From Alternaria dauci (Eukaryota; Ascomycota; Dothideomycetes; Pleosporales; Pleosporaceae): 64,000 nucleotides of DNA. Shown here in pieces: positions 35,917 to 47,439 of the stretch. The position numbers and the translations under genes were made by a program. Location: NCBI RefSeq assembly GCF_042100115.1, contig NC_091278.1, positions 1,736,001 through 1,800,000 of the forward strand, given 5' to 3'. Positions within the stretch are counted from its first letter, which is position 1; every line of letters starts with the position of its first letter. Under the pieces are notes generated by a model, which ran no database searches, was not told the DNA's origin, and saw nothing but the letters and a program-made list of their open reading frames with translations.

Positions 35917-36460
35917 GATTTTGGGATGCTCTCGTGTTGATGGTCGTGACGTGGGAAAAGATCGACGTTTTATATGCTTCTTTTTGGTCTTGTTGCAAAG
36001 GACGAGACAAGTACTAGGTACTGTACCAAGGCCGCGGGAATACACGAACTGCGACTTCGCTGCATGCAATGTCACCTTTCCCAACGCGGTAGCCTATCCG
36101 CTCTGACTACACGTACTCCAAACGACCTCGTACCAGTCTTCTGTGCCTCCATTCGCCAGAATACCCATCTGAATCATAGCCATCTGTCCGAGGGTGTTGC
36201 GTTCAATGAATGGCAAGAGACGGCATGCGGGGTATATGCCGTGGTGGAGGCTACACGTGCTTTCGTTCCACTGCCGTACGGTAGCGCGGAACGCGTCGCG
36301 TCTTGTACTGGTACCTGCCATCTCAGGGCTACATGCCGCATGAACCTCGATGCACTTCACCCTACCCCAAATTGCATGCTGTGAGCCTGCTCAGTAGCCT
36401 CACTAATGCACCTGTTATTTCTAGACCTAAATTCGCGTCTTGCACATACACTCTCTCGTC
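35917..36460. other. divergent promoter region, 2H phosphoesterase / DNMT5
   Basis: A 544 bp stretch shared by the two divergent starts. No clear TATA box and no coding frame with family features. Confidence 0.5.
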
Positions 36461-39400
36461 ATGGCATCTGACAAGCCGCGCAAGCGCAAGCGCGTGGCTG
36501 AAATCTCGCCTGCCCGCAGTACGCCTCAGTGGGATGCCGACACTGTTCAGGTCATTCCACAACGCGTTCCTACCCGTTCAGGGCGGACTGAGCGCACTCC
36601 ACTGGCCGAGACTCAGTCGCGAGGCATTCAGGCCCGTCGCGCACGCATAGCCTGGCCTGCCAACGGTATGCCATTCATCTTATCCAACACCGCTCCACGG
36701 GCTGATAAAAGATAGACGACTCAGTTTCTACGCCAAACAATCCGACGTCACCTCCCGAGGGTAACGACGGCCCCGATCTAGTCATTCCCCCAGACTGCTG
36801 CTACTTTTGCCTGACACGCGGAGGCAACGCGGCATACGAATGCCGTAAAGAAGAAGGAGAAGATCTGTGTACACGCTGCATACGCGACAGGAAGAAGCAA
36901 TGTCGATTGCCTACACTCCAGGAATCGGCAGCGATTGCAGCGCGTTGTCCACGCTGCACAATTCGAGGCTTCAAAGCATGCAATGGAGGAGACCCTTGCG
37001 ATACTTGCACGCGCAACAAAACCGAGCACCTTTGTCGTAAACTACCCGAGAAGAAGAAGAGACTTGAAACCCCACGCAGGCGGAGCACAATCACTCCGCA
37101 ATCTGAAGACGTCACAACAGCGAAGCCCATTAGAGGTCGACTGACCAGGCGGACCGACTGCCACGACGCACAGCCCACTACAGAAACGGTGTATGACAAG
37201 TCCGGGCGCAACACTATATGCAGCATCACGGCTAGGATGAAGCGCAGGAAGCTTTCGCCTGGTAGCACACCCAGCGAGCATGCTCAAGTTGCTAGCCCAA
37301 AGTCAAGTCCACGAGGGTCAAGTTTGCGTAAAAGCACGAGGACATTAGAGAAACTTGTAAACGCAAACAACCACGCACATGATGCCGACGATGGACTACC
37401 TTCACCTATAACTTCGAATGATCTCAGGCTAGGGGATGATCTCGAGCAAGAAACGCCATCTGACGAAGAAGATATCCTAATGGATGAAGCCGACGTTGAT
37501 CCAGGTATAGAGAGCGGCACATCGAGCATTCGTCTTGGTAGACGCCCCATCAGGGCTCGGCCCAGAGTATCTTACGTCGAGCCGTCTTTCGAAGATGCAT
37601 CGGACTATGGTGGGGACCTAACAGACAATGACGAAGGCGAAGGCGAATCCGAATCCGACGTTTACATGTCTCCCACAACGGACGAAGAAAGCGAAGCGGA
37701 CATTGAGCTTGTCTCTCATGAAGACGAAGTCGAAGACGAAGATGGAGCATCAGTTACAAGTGATCTTGGATCGCTAGACGTCGTGTTGGACGAAGAGAGC
37801 ATTCCTGTTGAAGATGACAAACCCAAACCGAAACCACGCAGACAGCAAAAGACTGGCCAACCCACTCGAGCCGGCAAAGGCATCGACCTAAGCCTCCCGC
37901 CGCTCTCCAGCATCCAAGAATGCATGTCCGACATGACCGCCAAAGCTGTGCGACTTGGTCTTTGTGAAGCCTTGGAAAGTCTAGGAAAAAGACCAATCAA
38001 GGTTGCCACAATGTGTTCGGGCACAGAATCCCCTTTGCTTGCGCTTGGTGAGATCTCAAAGGCCTTGGCGGCAGCTGGACACCCTCCAATACAAATTCAG
38101 CAGGAATTCTCTGCCGAGATTGAAATATTCAAGCAAGGCTATATCGAGAGAAACTTCGCCCCACAACGATTGTTCAGAGACGTCCGTGACTTCATCCACG
38201 AATCCGCCACCACAGCGGTGACAGCATATGGCGCAGAGGTTGCTATCCCTACAGATGTAGACATCCTTGTTGCTGGCTTCGTCTGCAAAGATCTCTCTAG
38301 ATTGAATAACAAGGGAAAGACGCTGGATGATGGTGGCGAGTCAGGCGACACATTTCAAGGAATGTACGCATATACAAGACGCTTCCGCCCAAGCATAGTG
38401 TTGCTAGAGAACGTCAAGAACGAGAAGAAGACGTGGGACGACGTTGTACGCAGATTCGACAAAATCGGATACGAAGCTCAGTGGGTTTACTGCGACACGA
38501 AAAACTACTATCTGCCTCAAACGAGAGAGCGCATGTACATGATTGCAATCGAGCGAAGTCACTTCGGCAAAGGTGTCAAGAATGCGACAAGTCAGTGGGA
38601 AAACTTCATGCGAAAATTGGAGAGGCAGTGCAGTAGTCCGTACGAAGCGTTCCTCCCAGAGTCGCTGAAAGAGTCAAGCGGTTATAGCGTATTGAAGAAT
38701 GAGCCAGACTGGGCTCTGTGTAAACTACGAAACGATCATATTCGCTCCGAGAAGAGGCTAGGGATACTAAGTCCCATCAGCCGACGCAGCGACAACGGCA
38801 CTGTTCTGTAAGTCCACATAATCCTGCCATCATTAGTGATATCCAGACTAACAGTCGTATGGGCCCCCTGATTTTGCCGACAGGGACTTCTACACCTCGC
38901 AATCATCCAGAGTACACGATGCGATAGACATTGCTCATCTCGAAGCTGCAGCAAAAGGTTACGATTCTCTGTTCAAGATGAACTTGTGGGACGTCAGCCA
39001 GAATGTGGATCGGTTCAAAGCAGACCTAGGAATCGCGCCGTGTATCACTCCAGGCGGTCAGGACTTTGCGAGCAACCGTCAACATACTCTAAACGGTAGC
39101 CAGCTTTTACTCCTTCAGGGGATGCCTCTTGATACTCTGCTGTTCGCCAACGAAACCCAAAAGGACTTGCAGAATCTTGCTGGCAACGCAATGTCCACGA
39201 CAGTTATCGGGGCCTCCCTCATCTCTGCTCTTATTGTCGGATGCAAAGCCTTCCAACCCCTTCAAGCAAACTCAGTTGAAAAAACGTCATCCGCTCCGCC
39301 TAACAGCAACATGATTACCCAGCCTGGCATGCTAAAGCGTACTCACCTTCAGCCTAGCACTGATGATGATGTCGACCTTGTCAAGTTCCAGCAAGAAGCC

Positions 39401-42400
39401 AAGTCGAGTGCCCGCATGTGCAACTGCGAGGGCAAACAGGTCATAAGCAAAACCGCAATTCAGATCTGCTCGGCGTGCGGACACTCAGCCTGCTCGTCAT
39501 GCGCGGGTAACCCCACGCATGTTTACAGGACAACCGTACCAGCCAGTCATCGGAAACTACCACCTGACGACTTCATCCGGCGATGGAGGCAACTTGTGCC
39601 TTCACGGTTGAAGTTCGACGTTTTTCCCAACATCAGTCATCTTGCCTCCAAGCTAGGCGCAAAGGACCCCATGCTGGACGACTATCTGGCCATTGTTTCG
39701 GACGCGCAGCTGGGCTCACAGTTTTTCTGCATCGGCGAATTCTCTAGAAGTTACAATGAGTGGAAGATCACCTACAGCTCGCTTCGGGCTACAGTCGAGC
39801 TGTCAGTGGGTCACGATTTACAGTGGTCCTTATTTGTCAAATGTTCACCAGACCTTCCTGGCAATAGTGCCTTACGGAAATTTCTCAGCAGTCCGATTGC
39901 GCAAGGCACTGTCACAGATACGCTCCTCAATGTTGAGTGGAGAGTGCGCATACCCTCTACCAAGGATCTCATCCTTGATCTGAGCGGCTCGTCTGAAAAA
40001 ATCAGCTCATGCAGGAGCAGACTTGGTCTTTCCGACTACAAGGAAGAGACTGTGCCGAGGAGTATCAGAATCCAGAGTGATGATCTGACAGCCATTGTCG
40101 GCGATTACGAGCATCAACCACATTGCGGGACTGCTTTTACAAGTCTATACAAAAGGTCCACAGGAGTAAACGAAATGTACATGTTTCTCGATCCTGACCC
40201 CATTGGCCGACCAGAGCACGACAGCTTCGTGTTCAGTCGTGACCATACCCGGAAACACTACGGTGAGAGCCGTAGTTTACTTGCTCGCATGGATCCATCC
40301 TGGTGACCATGGCATATGGAGGACGGGCATGTACACGCCATTACGACCACAGTTCTTGATATTTGGGCTTCTGCTGTGATGACGCTAGTACCAGCGACTG
40401 TACCTCTGGCCGTGGATTTCCTTGAAGAAGGAAGTCTGGCTCATAACGTTCTTCCAAATTGCTCACAGCCGCTTACCTGTCTAGACATCTTTCTCCACGA
40501 TGAAATGCCCGTTCAGACTTTCGCAGACTACTCGTGGGCATCGGAGAGTGCTAAGACGCTACCGCAATGCTCATCTTGGCAAGCAGCGAACTCGGACTGG
40601 CGAGGCCAGTGCTCTTGCGCGCCGATTTATCCAGAGATCCTTTGGTGCGTCGAGGGAGGTATAGCGACGGCACACGAGGATCGTCGAGCTGCTGCTACAT
40701 TTGAACGTGCTATTAAGCAACGCCCTGCAATAGTCCAACTGGAAGCTTCAAGTGATGCATCAGGAACACGAATTCGCGTCGGCGTTGATATTATGTCTTT
40801 GGTGCATCGTGCTCAAGGGAGACTGCACGATGCAAACTCTACAACCACCTCCTGGCGGCTAGTCACGGATCATGCTGATTTACCTTCACAGCCATTTCCA
40901 AAGTTTCGGCTGCGAAGCAATTCGAACGAGCCCCATGATTCCCTGTTTACACTACCCGAGTATTTACGAGGTGCGCAGAAGAAATCTGTTGCATGGATGG
41001 CAGAGCAAGAGCTAGGGAGACCGATAACTATATGTGAGACAGAAGAGTCTGTTTTTCCAAGTCTGGGTTGGAGAGTTGAAGCTCAGATCAAGACAGAGAA
41101 GATCGTTCGCGGCGGTGTGCTGGCCGATCAACCTTCATTCGGGAAGACTGTTGCGAGTATAGGACTAATTCAGAGTGAATTCTATCAGGTCACACCGGAG
41201 GAACTCATCAAGCGAAACCAAGCCTTAGCAGCCAAACAACCCCTTCGTTTAGACTCGGCTGCGACACTGGTCGTCTGTCCTCCACATATCACTCATCAAT
41301 GGAGCACAGAGCTTCAAGAATTCCTAGGTTTAGAGGAATTTGAAAGCTTCAACGTTCTCGTCATAGAGAATTGTGGTCAGCTGAAGAGTCTGACCATCGA
41401 ACATATCTTGCAAAGCAGGATCGTCATTGTTTCTTGGACCCTGTTTGCTGAGGAAGCTTACCTTTCAGAACTGGCAAGATTCACGGCGTTACCTGAGCCT
41501 CTCAAGACCAGTCGCCGTGCATTCAGTTGCTGGCTGGATAAAGCGATCAGCGAGATCCCAAGTCAATTAGCTGTATACCAGCATCATGACTATGAGCAGT
41601 TCAAGCGGCTGACAGAGGGAATCTTGGAAGGTCGGCGGCAAGAACCTAAGTTCCAAGCCCCATCGACCATCAAGATACGTCACGGTGCTGCGTATGAGTC
41701 ATTCAGCACTCTGTTGTCGTCATATCCTTCAAAACAACTCAAAACGAAAGCCCAATCGAAATCAGATAGCTCGTCAAATTTGGCGCCACTGTTGCATCTC
41801 TTTCAGTTCAACCGAATCATCGTTGACGAGTACCATTACCTTAACGACAACAACAAGATCGAGAATAATCTGGTGGCCACGAGTATCAAGAAGATCTCGG
41901 CACACAAGCGCTGGTGTCTCTCGGGGACACCAGCTTTGGCCAACTTCTCTGATGTCAATCAATTAGCGTCCTTCCTAGGGGTCAAACTTGGTCGATATTT
42001 CTGTGGCGACGGCACCGTCACGACTTCGGCGGAAACGATGTCAAGACTAGACCAGACAGATGTTGAGAGCTTCCTATCGCAAACCGAAGTTATGTCACGT
42101 CAGTGGCATCAAAACAGGCATCAACGCGCACAAGAGTTTCTTGATAATTTTGTGAGACAGAATGAAGCCGAGCTCCGCCACCTCCAGTGCTCAGAAATGC
42201 TCTTATCGGTAAATCTGGATGTCGCTCACCACGCGCTCTATCTAGAGCTTTCGCAATACCTAATCTCCCAAAAGATGCAGATAAAGAAGCTCAACAAGAA
42301 GTCTGGCTCAGACAGGAGCAGTAGGTTGAACGACAGTCTAGAGGGCTCTGCGAGTGCTGAAGAAGCGCTGCTAAGGTGTGCGTTGCTTTTTCAGACCGAA

Positions 42401-43783
42401 GAGGGCAAAGACGCACTCGAACTCCTGATTGAGAAACGCTCGCGTCAGCTCCATAGCACTGAGAAGGGACTGTTGAGATTGCTATCTGAGTTTGAGGGCT
42501 TGATGAGACAGACTCCAAACACTGAGTCGGGCATCAGGGACTTGTATGTCCATTACAAGAAGGACGTCACGCAATACAATTGGCTTGGAGATGACGAATC
42601 TAGCCAAAGTGTTCGCGCGCTGTTGAAAGAAGCCCAGAAGACGCCAAGGAAAGGTTTCACGGATCTTAGAAAGACGTCAAAGAGTCAACGCGAGCGGCTG
42701 ATCAAACAGCAGCTCTCGCAACTCCGGGACATGTCTCTTGAACTTGCGCATAGGAAAAGGTCAGGGAGATTTGTCGTATCTATCCGCGATCATCTACAGC
42801 TTGTAGGTCTTGACAAGATTCAGTCTCTTCGCTGCAGTTCTCCTAGTTGCAAAGGCGCCATTAATCTTCAGATGCTCTTCTCGATATCACACTGCGGACA
42901 TACTGCATGCAACGAGTGTCTTGAATCACGGACTGATGACGAGACCTGCGTCCACCCTGGCTGCAACTCTCATGCGAGCGAAGGTAGCCTGATACGAATG
43001 GCTGATCTCGCTTCGACCGAAGGCCAAGATACTCGACAAGGCTTTGGAAATAAGCTTGAGGCTGTGGTTCGACTTGTTTGTGGTATACCGGCTTCTGACC
43101 AAGGCATTATCTTTGCGGCGAACGAAGAGATTATTGCCATTCTTGAAACTGTGTTCGACCACCACGACATTTCTTATCACTCGCCAAGTCGAAGTCGACA
43201 TGCTGCGTCAGCCAAGCTTATAGAGGACTTCAAGACAAACAAAAATCCGAAAACAAGGAAGAAGCTGATTATACTCAATCTTGGGAGTGAATCTGCAGCT
43301 GGCGTGTAAGTCCTCTTTGTTTCTGCAGATACTTCCCTTTTACTGATCATCCGCAGCAATCTTACTATCGCCAATCACGTCGTCTTCGTCTCACCATTCT
43401 TAGCAAAGACACAGTACGGTTACGATTCCGCCATGGCACAGGCAATCGCCCGAAGTCGCCGTTATGGCCAGGAGAAGAAAGTGCACATCTATCATGTAGT
43501 TGCCCAGCGGACGATAGATGTTGACATCCTTGAACATCGCCACAGACGGGGTGATGCTCTCACTACTACGGGTTCCACAACTGAGTTGTTGGAGTTATCG
43601 TCTGGGAAGAAGGAGAAGACACGACTTGTCAGGAACAACAAGGGTGAGATTGTGCTGATACCGCGTACGTGGCTAGCAGACAAGGCCAAGCGAGACATCT
43701 TGGGTATCAAGGAGTCACCGGAGAAGCTCACCTCGCTGATTAACTTCTCTGAAACCTTTGAGCAAGAAGACGACGAGTCCTAA
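36461..43783 (+). CDS. dnmt5: DNMT5-type DNA C5-methyltransferase with RING and SNF2 ATPase, interrupted by an in-frame TGA
   Basis: Four exons: 36461-36665, 36716-38807, 38884-43305 and 43357-43783, equal to 2382 codons in one frame, broken only by a TGA at 40304-40306 (codon 1240). Domains: two Zn2Cys6-like Cys clusters (97-131 and 146-175) and an acidic low-complexity region (about 310-430). The C5-methyltransferase has motif I MCSGTES at 501, motif IV GFVCKDLS with Cys592, ENV at 633 and QTRER at 670. A Cys/His RING-like segment lies at about 943-972. The SNF2 ATPase has the GKT loop at 1519 and DEYH at 1747. A second RING lies near 2083-2130, and the helicase C-terminal motif ARSRRYGQEKKV follows. 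This order is that of DNMT5, which in Cryptococcus performs ATP-dependent CG maintenance methylation. If TGA ends translation, only the methyltransferase half (1239 residues) is made. See findings for the alternatives. Confidence 0.9.
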
Positions 43784-44931
43784 GGCAGGCATGCAGCAGC
43801 CTCATTGAGGGCGATCCGTTTTCCAATTTCGGCATTAGCCATTTCTACATTCTGCTTTCATGTTGTATACCCTGTCGAGATCTAGGTCTCGTGTACGATT
43901 ACTGTTTTCCGTACAAATAAGGCGTACAGTGTAGTTAGCATGATACCCGCAGTCGAGCACACTGCATCTTTGTCCATTACACTTACACTAGTACTGTCGT
44001 CGTGATGTATTCAGGACAAGCGCAATTAAGCCTCGAGCACTAACAACTACCTAATCTGGCAAGTGTCATATAAATCAGGTTGGTGCCCCAACCCCAGCCC
44101 GCTCTGCTTAGCATAAGCACCGCTAACAACACCCCCAACCAGGCTCACCGGTAACTCCACCCATCATCAGCATCACTATTACCACCTCTCCAACCTGCTC
44201 AACCAGCACATACCCCTCTCAAATCACGGCCAAGCCAAGTCGGCTCCACATGCCGTACCCCGCTGAACGGTGAAGGAACGGTACAGAGGTACTTAAGCGC
44301 CCCGCGTTATCTGTGTTTGTAGTTAGCACATGCCTAAATAGGATATTGCTTCTTTGAATGGATGATGGGATTATTTGACCGATCAGGACAATGCTGGGTT
44401 GCTGTGTTCTACGGTTTTTGAAGATAGTTACTTGGATGGGAAGGTTGGGGTGGGTTTAGTTTGTAGCTGACCCATGGGTCGCGAGATGCACAGCTGTGGC
44501 GTGGTTCCGGAAGACGGCGCAGGTGACATGGACGGATATGGTATGATTTCGTGGTTCATCTGTTTTCATTGGTAGTATGGGAAGATACAGGGTGTGTGCA
44601 TGCGTCGCACGTGCTATCGCAGTTCGGGTTGTCAGTTCACGAGCTCGAGTCGCCCTAGAGTATTGCACTTGTTGAAGCTGAAGACTTTGAGCTTTCATTC
44701 GCGCGTCCTCGCCTCTCCTCTTAGATAGTACAAAAAGTTATGTATCAAAAAACCAAGTCCTTTTTCATCGCCAAACGCCTCGCCGAATGCTACATCAGTC
44801 TCGATGCCTGCTCCAATCTGAGTGCCTTGGCACGGTTGGAGGAATTACGCATGCGCGCTTTAGCTTGCACGGTATGCTGTACGCAAACAATGCTCTCCTG
44901 CTGAACTGCGTCTTATCCCTTGACCGCGTGC
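43784..44931. other. convergent intergenic, DNMT5 / Rpb5
   Basis: A 1.1 kb stretch between two 3' ends. Only short frames without family features. Confidence 0.5.
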
Positions 44932-45743
44932 TTATATGACCCATCGGTAACTGGCGTATCGACCGGCTGTCTCGGATTTTCGGATAATCTTGACGACGGA
45001 GCCTCTCCTCAGGCCTAGGTACTTGGCGACCGGGTCGGTGGACTGGATTCTGGGCAGCTGTGTCTGCTTCAGACGGTATCGCTGGAGCAGTTGCTGCTTC
45101 TCCTCGTCGCTCAGCAGGACATGCTTAGGCACCAACTCGTGCTTTGTGATGTTAACAAGCAGATCTTGCTCAACAAAGACCTCTACACCGCCCTTGGGAC
45201 CATCGGTGATGCTTGTCGCGCCGCGCAGGAGTCGGATGGCCATACCCGTCATGGGCTTTACGGTGACCATAATGCCAGAGTGGAAAGAGCCGTTGACAAG
45301 ATGGGCCATGTAGTCGCGCAGTTGCTTCATTCCGACGTTCTCGTCTGCGTTGAACTCGATCCAGATGGTACCGATATTGGGCTGGGGGTTCGGGTTCTTC
45401 TTGGTCGGGGCGTCGGTGTACTTTGCGAGCATGTCTTCGGAAGGCTGGCAGGAGAAGTTGAGGCGCGAACGGCTGGTGGAAGATTAGCACTGCGGCCTAG
45501 AGATGGGCATGATTTGGCGCATACTCGGGCTCGCCGTCCTCGCGCGCATATTTCCTGGCGAACTCTTCAAGCGACATGGTCATGTCGTCCTCGACAATCA
45601 TGTAGCCCTTTTGTACAGTCAGCGCGCAGTCCATGGTGTTCCCAAGCGCATGCGCAACCCACCCGGTCGTTCATCATCTCCTTTGTTGTCCGCCAGACCC
45701 TCCACAAGCGGATAAGAGACGCGCCATACTTTTCGCCGTCCAT
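44932..45743 (-). CDS. rpb5: RNA polymerase subunit Rpb5 (RPABC1)
   Basis: Three exons: 45743-45663, 45607-45525 and 45472-44932, giving 234 residues. It is the shared subunit of RNA polymerases I, II and III in the nucleus. The N-terminal jaw domain begins LIRLWRVWRTTKEMMNDRGY. The C-terminal assembly domain carries HELVPKHVLLSDEEKQQLL, RYRLKQTQLPRIQSTDPVA and GLRRGSVVKIIRKSETAGRY, which closely follow yeast and human Rpb5. The third exon holds most of the protein. The start MDGEKYG is preferred, although the frame is open 20 codons further upstream. It is head to head with Ppm1 across 198 bp. Confidence 0.96.
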
Positions 45744-45941
45744 ATTTGCCGTCGCTAACGTTGATGGTGGAGTAAGACTGTTGGGTTGGGGTGTCGGCGC
45801 CACGGGTGAGTGAAGTCGTCGGTCGCGTCAAAGAAATCTCCAGAAGTCCCAAAGGGCAGGCCGGGCGTCGGCTTGGCATGCAGCACTAGCGCGGAGCCTG
45901 GAGCAGGACCCCCACCACTTCCGCCCATCTCGAACCTGAAC
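45744..45941. promoter_or_regulatory. short bidirectional promoter, rpb5 / ppm1
   Basis: The two start codons face away from each other 198 bp apart, so both promoters and 5' UTRs must lie in or overlap this stretch. No TATA box was seen. Shared control of two housekeeping genes is inferred. Confidence 0.5.
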
Positions 45942-47036
45942 ATGGCCTCCTCAGACGAAATCCCCAACCTACGAACACTTCTCGGACAAGGCCGTGGTGC
46001 ATCATCGCGAGGAAGAGGACGTGCAAGGGGCGGTCTTGGTGCCTCTGGCCAAGAACGGGCACAGGTGCTCGACAATGCCGTCAAAGCCACGGACCAAGAT
46101 GCGGCGGGGAGCAGGGTGAGCTGTGTAGAGCTTGGTTATCTCCACGACCCGTATGCGAAGCTGTTTGCGCTGCAGCAGACGACAAGGAAACTGCCGTTGC
46201 TCAACCGGGGCACTTATGTTCGCACCTCGGCCATCGACCTCTTAGTCGCCAAGTTCCTCGTCACCTACCCGTCGTCGGCGAAGCAGATCATCTCCCTCGG
46301 TGCTGGCACTGACACACGGTTCTTCCGCCTCCTCGACCTGTACCCCCAGACGCGCCTCGTATACCATGAGATTGACTTTCCTACCAACACACTCGCCAAG
46401 ATAGCCGCTATACAGAGGCAACCGCTGCTTTATCGGAAGCTCCTACACATACCGTCAACGTCGGCCTCGTACCACTCAGATACGTACAACATTCATGCGC
46501 TTGATTTACGGTCTCTGGCGAGCTCGTCAGAAGAGGCGCCCCTACCCCAGATACCAAACCTGAATCCGAGCATACCTACGTTGATCCTGTCGGAGATGTG
46601 CCTAGTCTACCTGCAGCCTTCGACGGTGCAATCAATAGTGTCGTCACTATTGACACACTACCTCCACCCTCCGACACCAGCCTCTCTTATACTCTACGAG
46701 CCTATCCTGCCCCAAGATGCCTTCGGCCGGACCATGATCTCGAACCTCCAGACACGAAACATCCACCTTTACACACTGACGGCATATCCCGAGTTGGGCG
46801 ATCAACGCGCGCGCTTACAGGGCTATGGCTTGACAGACGGGGCCAAGGTCGCAGATACAAACACTATCTGGCGTAGATGGATTGACAATGAGGAGAAGGA
46901 GCGCATTGCCGGCTTAGAATTCCTAGACGAGTTGGAAGAACTGGAAATGTTACTCCGGCACTACTGCGTCGCATGGGGCTGGAGAGATGGCGAAAGCAAT
47001 GTCTTTTCCAAGGCTTGGGCAGATGTAAGCGAGTAA
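45942..47036 (+). CDS. ppm1: Leucine carboxyl methyltransferase Ppm1/LCMT1
   Basis: Single exon, 364 residues. It methylates the C-terminal leucine of the PP2A catalytic subunit using S-adenosylmethionine, in the cytosol. Visible landmarks are VELGYLHDPYAKLF, LNRGTYVRTSAIDLLV, SAM motif I ISLGAGTDTR at about 117-126, YHEIDFP, and LSEMCLVYLQP. The Arg/Gly-rich N-terminal stretch (about 15-38) is common in fungal homologs. The start at 45942 is preferred. The frame is open to an ATG at 45810, but that would place the start only 66 bp from Rpb5 and adds a Pro/Gly/Ser-rich extension with no family match. Confidence 0.95.
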   Translation: MASSDEIPNLRTLLGQGRGASSRGRGRARGGLGASGQERAQVLDNAVKATDQDAAGSRVSCVELGYLHDPYAKLFALQQTTRKLPLLNRGTYVRTSAIDLLVAKFLVTYPSSAKQIISLGAGTDTRFFRLLDLYPQTRLVYHEIDFPTNTLAKIAAIQRQPLLYRKLLHIPSTSASYHSDTYNIHALDLRSLASSSEEAPLPQIPNLNPSIPTLILSEMCLVYLQPSTVQSIVSSLLTHYLHPPTPASLILYEPILPQDAFGRTMISNLQTRNIHLYTLTAYPELGDQRARLQGYGLTDGAKVADTNTIWRRWIDNEEKERIAGLEFLDELEELEMLLRHYCVAWGWRDGESNVFSKAWADVSE

Positions 47037-47439
47037 GAAGCGGCGGGCTCTTAGTCAAGATGCAGTCATGAGCATATTAATAATTATCTTGTAACTGAGA
47101 ACAAATAGTCGGCCTGTCTCTGCGGCATGCTCGAGAGTTGTGATTTGACCTGTGTAAAGTGAAAGCCACGTGCTTGCGCGCCAAATGCACATCGTACGCT
47201 AGGCCCAAGGCGGCTTTGCCCGAGCGGCGCCTTGAATCCCCCAGACACGATGCTTGCGACAACAAGGACATTTACTTGTCAACGACTCGACCAACTCTCC
47301 ACGCCGCGGCTGTAAGGAGCAGAAATCACCCGACGATACACAATGTCATAGTCGCTGCTAGGACGTACCGATAACGACTTCACACGATCGCGACCCAGTC
47401 TCTCCATAACAAACAAAACAACACCGAGTCGCTGCCGCC
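47037..47439. other. intergenic, ppm1 3' flank and mad1 promoter
   Basis: A 403 bp stretch between two rightward genes. No further feature was seen. Confidence 0.5.

Noticed and set aside
38978..43309. Two adjacent long frames read as two separate genes (methyltransferase end and SNF2 protein)
   Set aside because: They are in the same frame, separated only by one TGA and three codons, and together give the DNMT5 domain order. A single interrupted gene explains them better.
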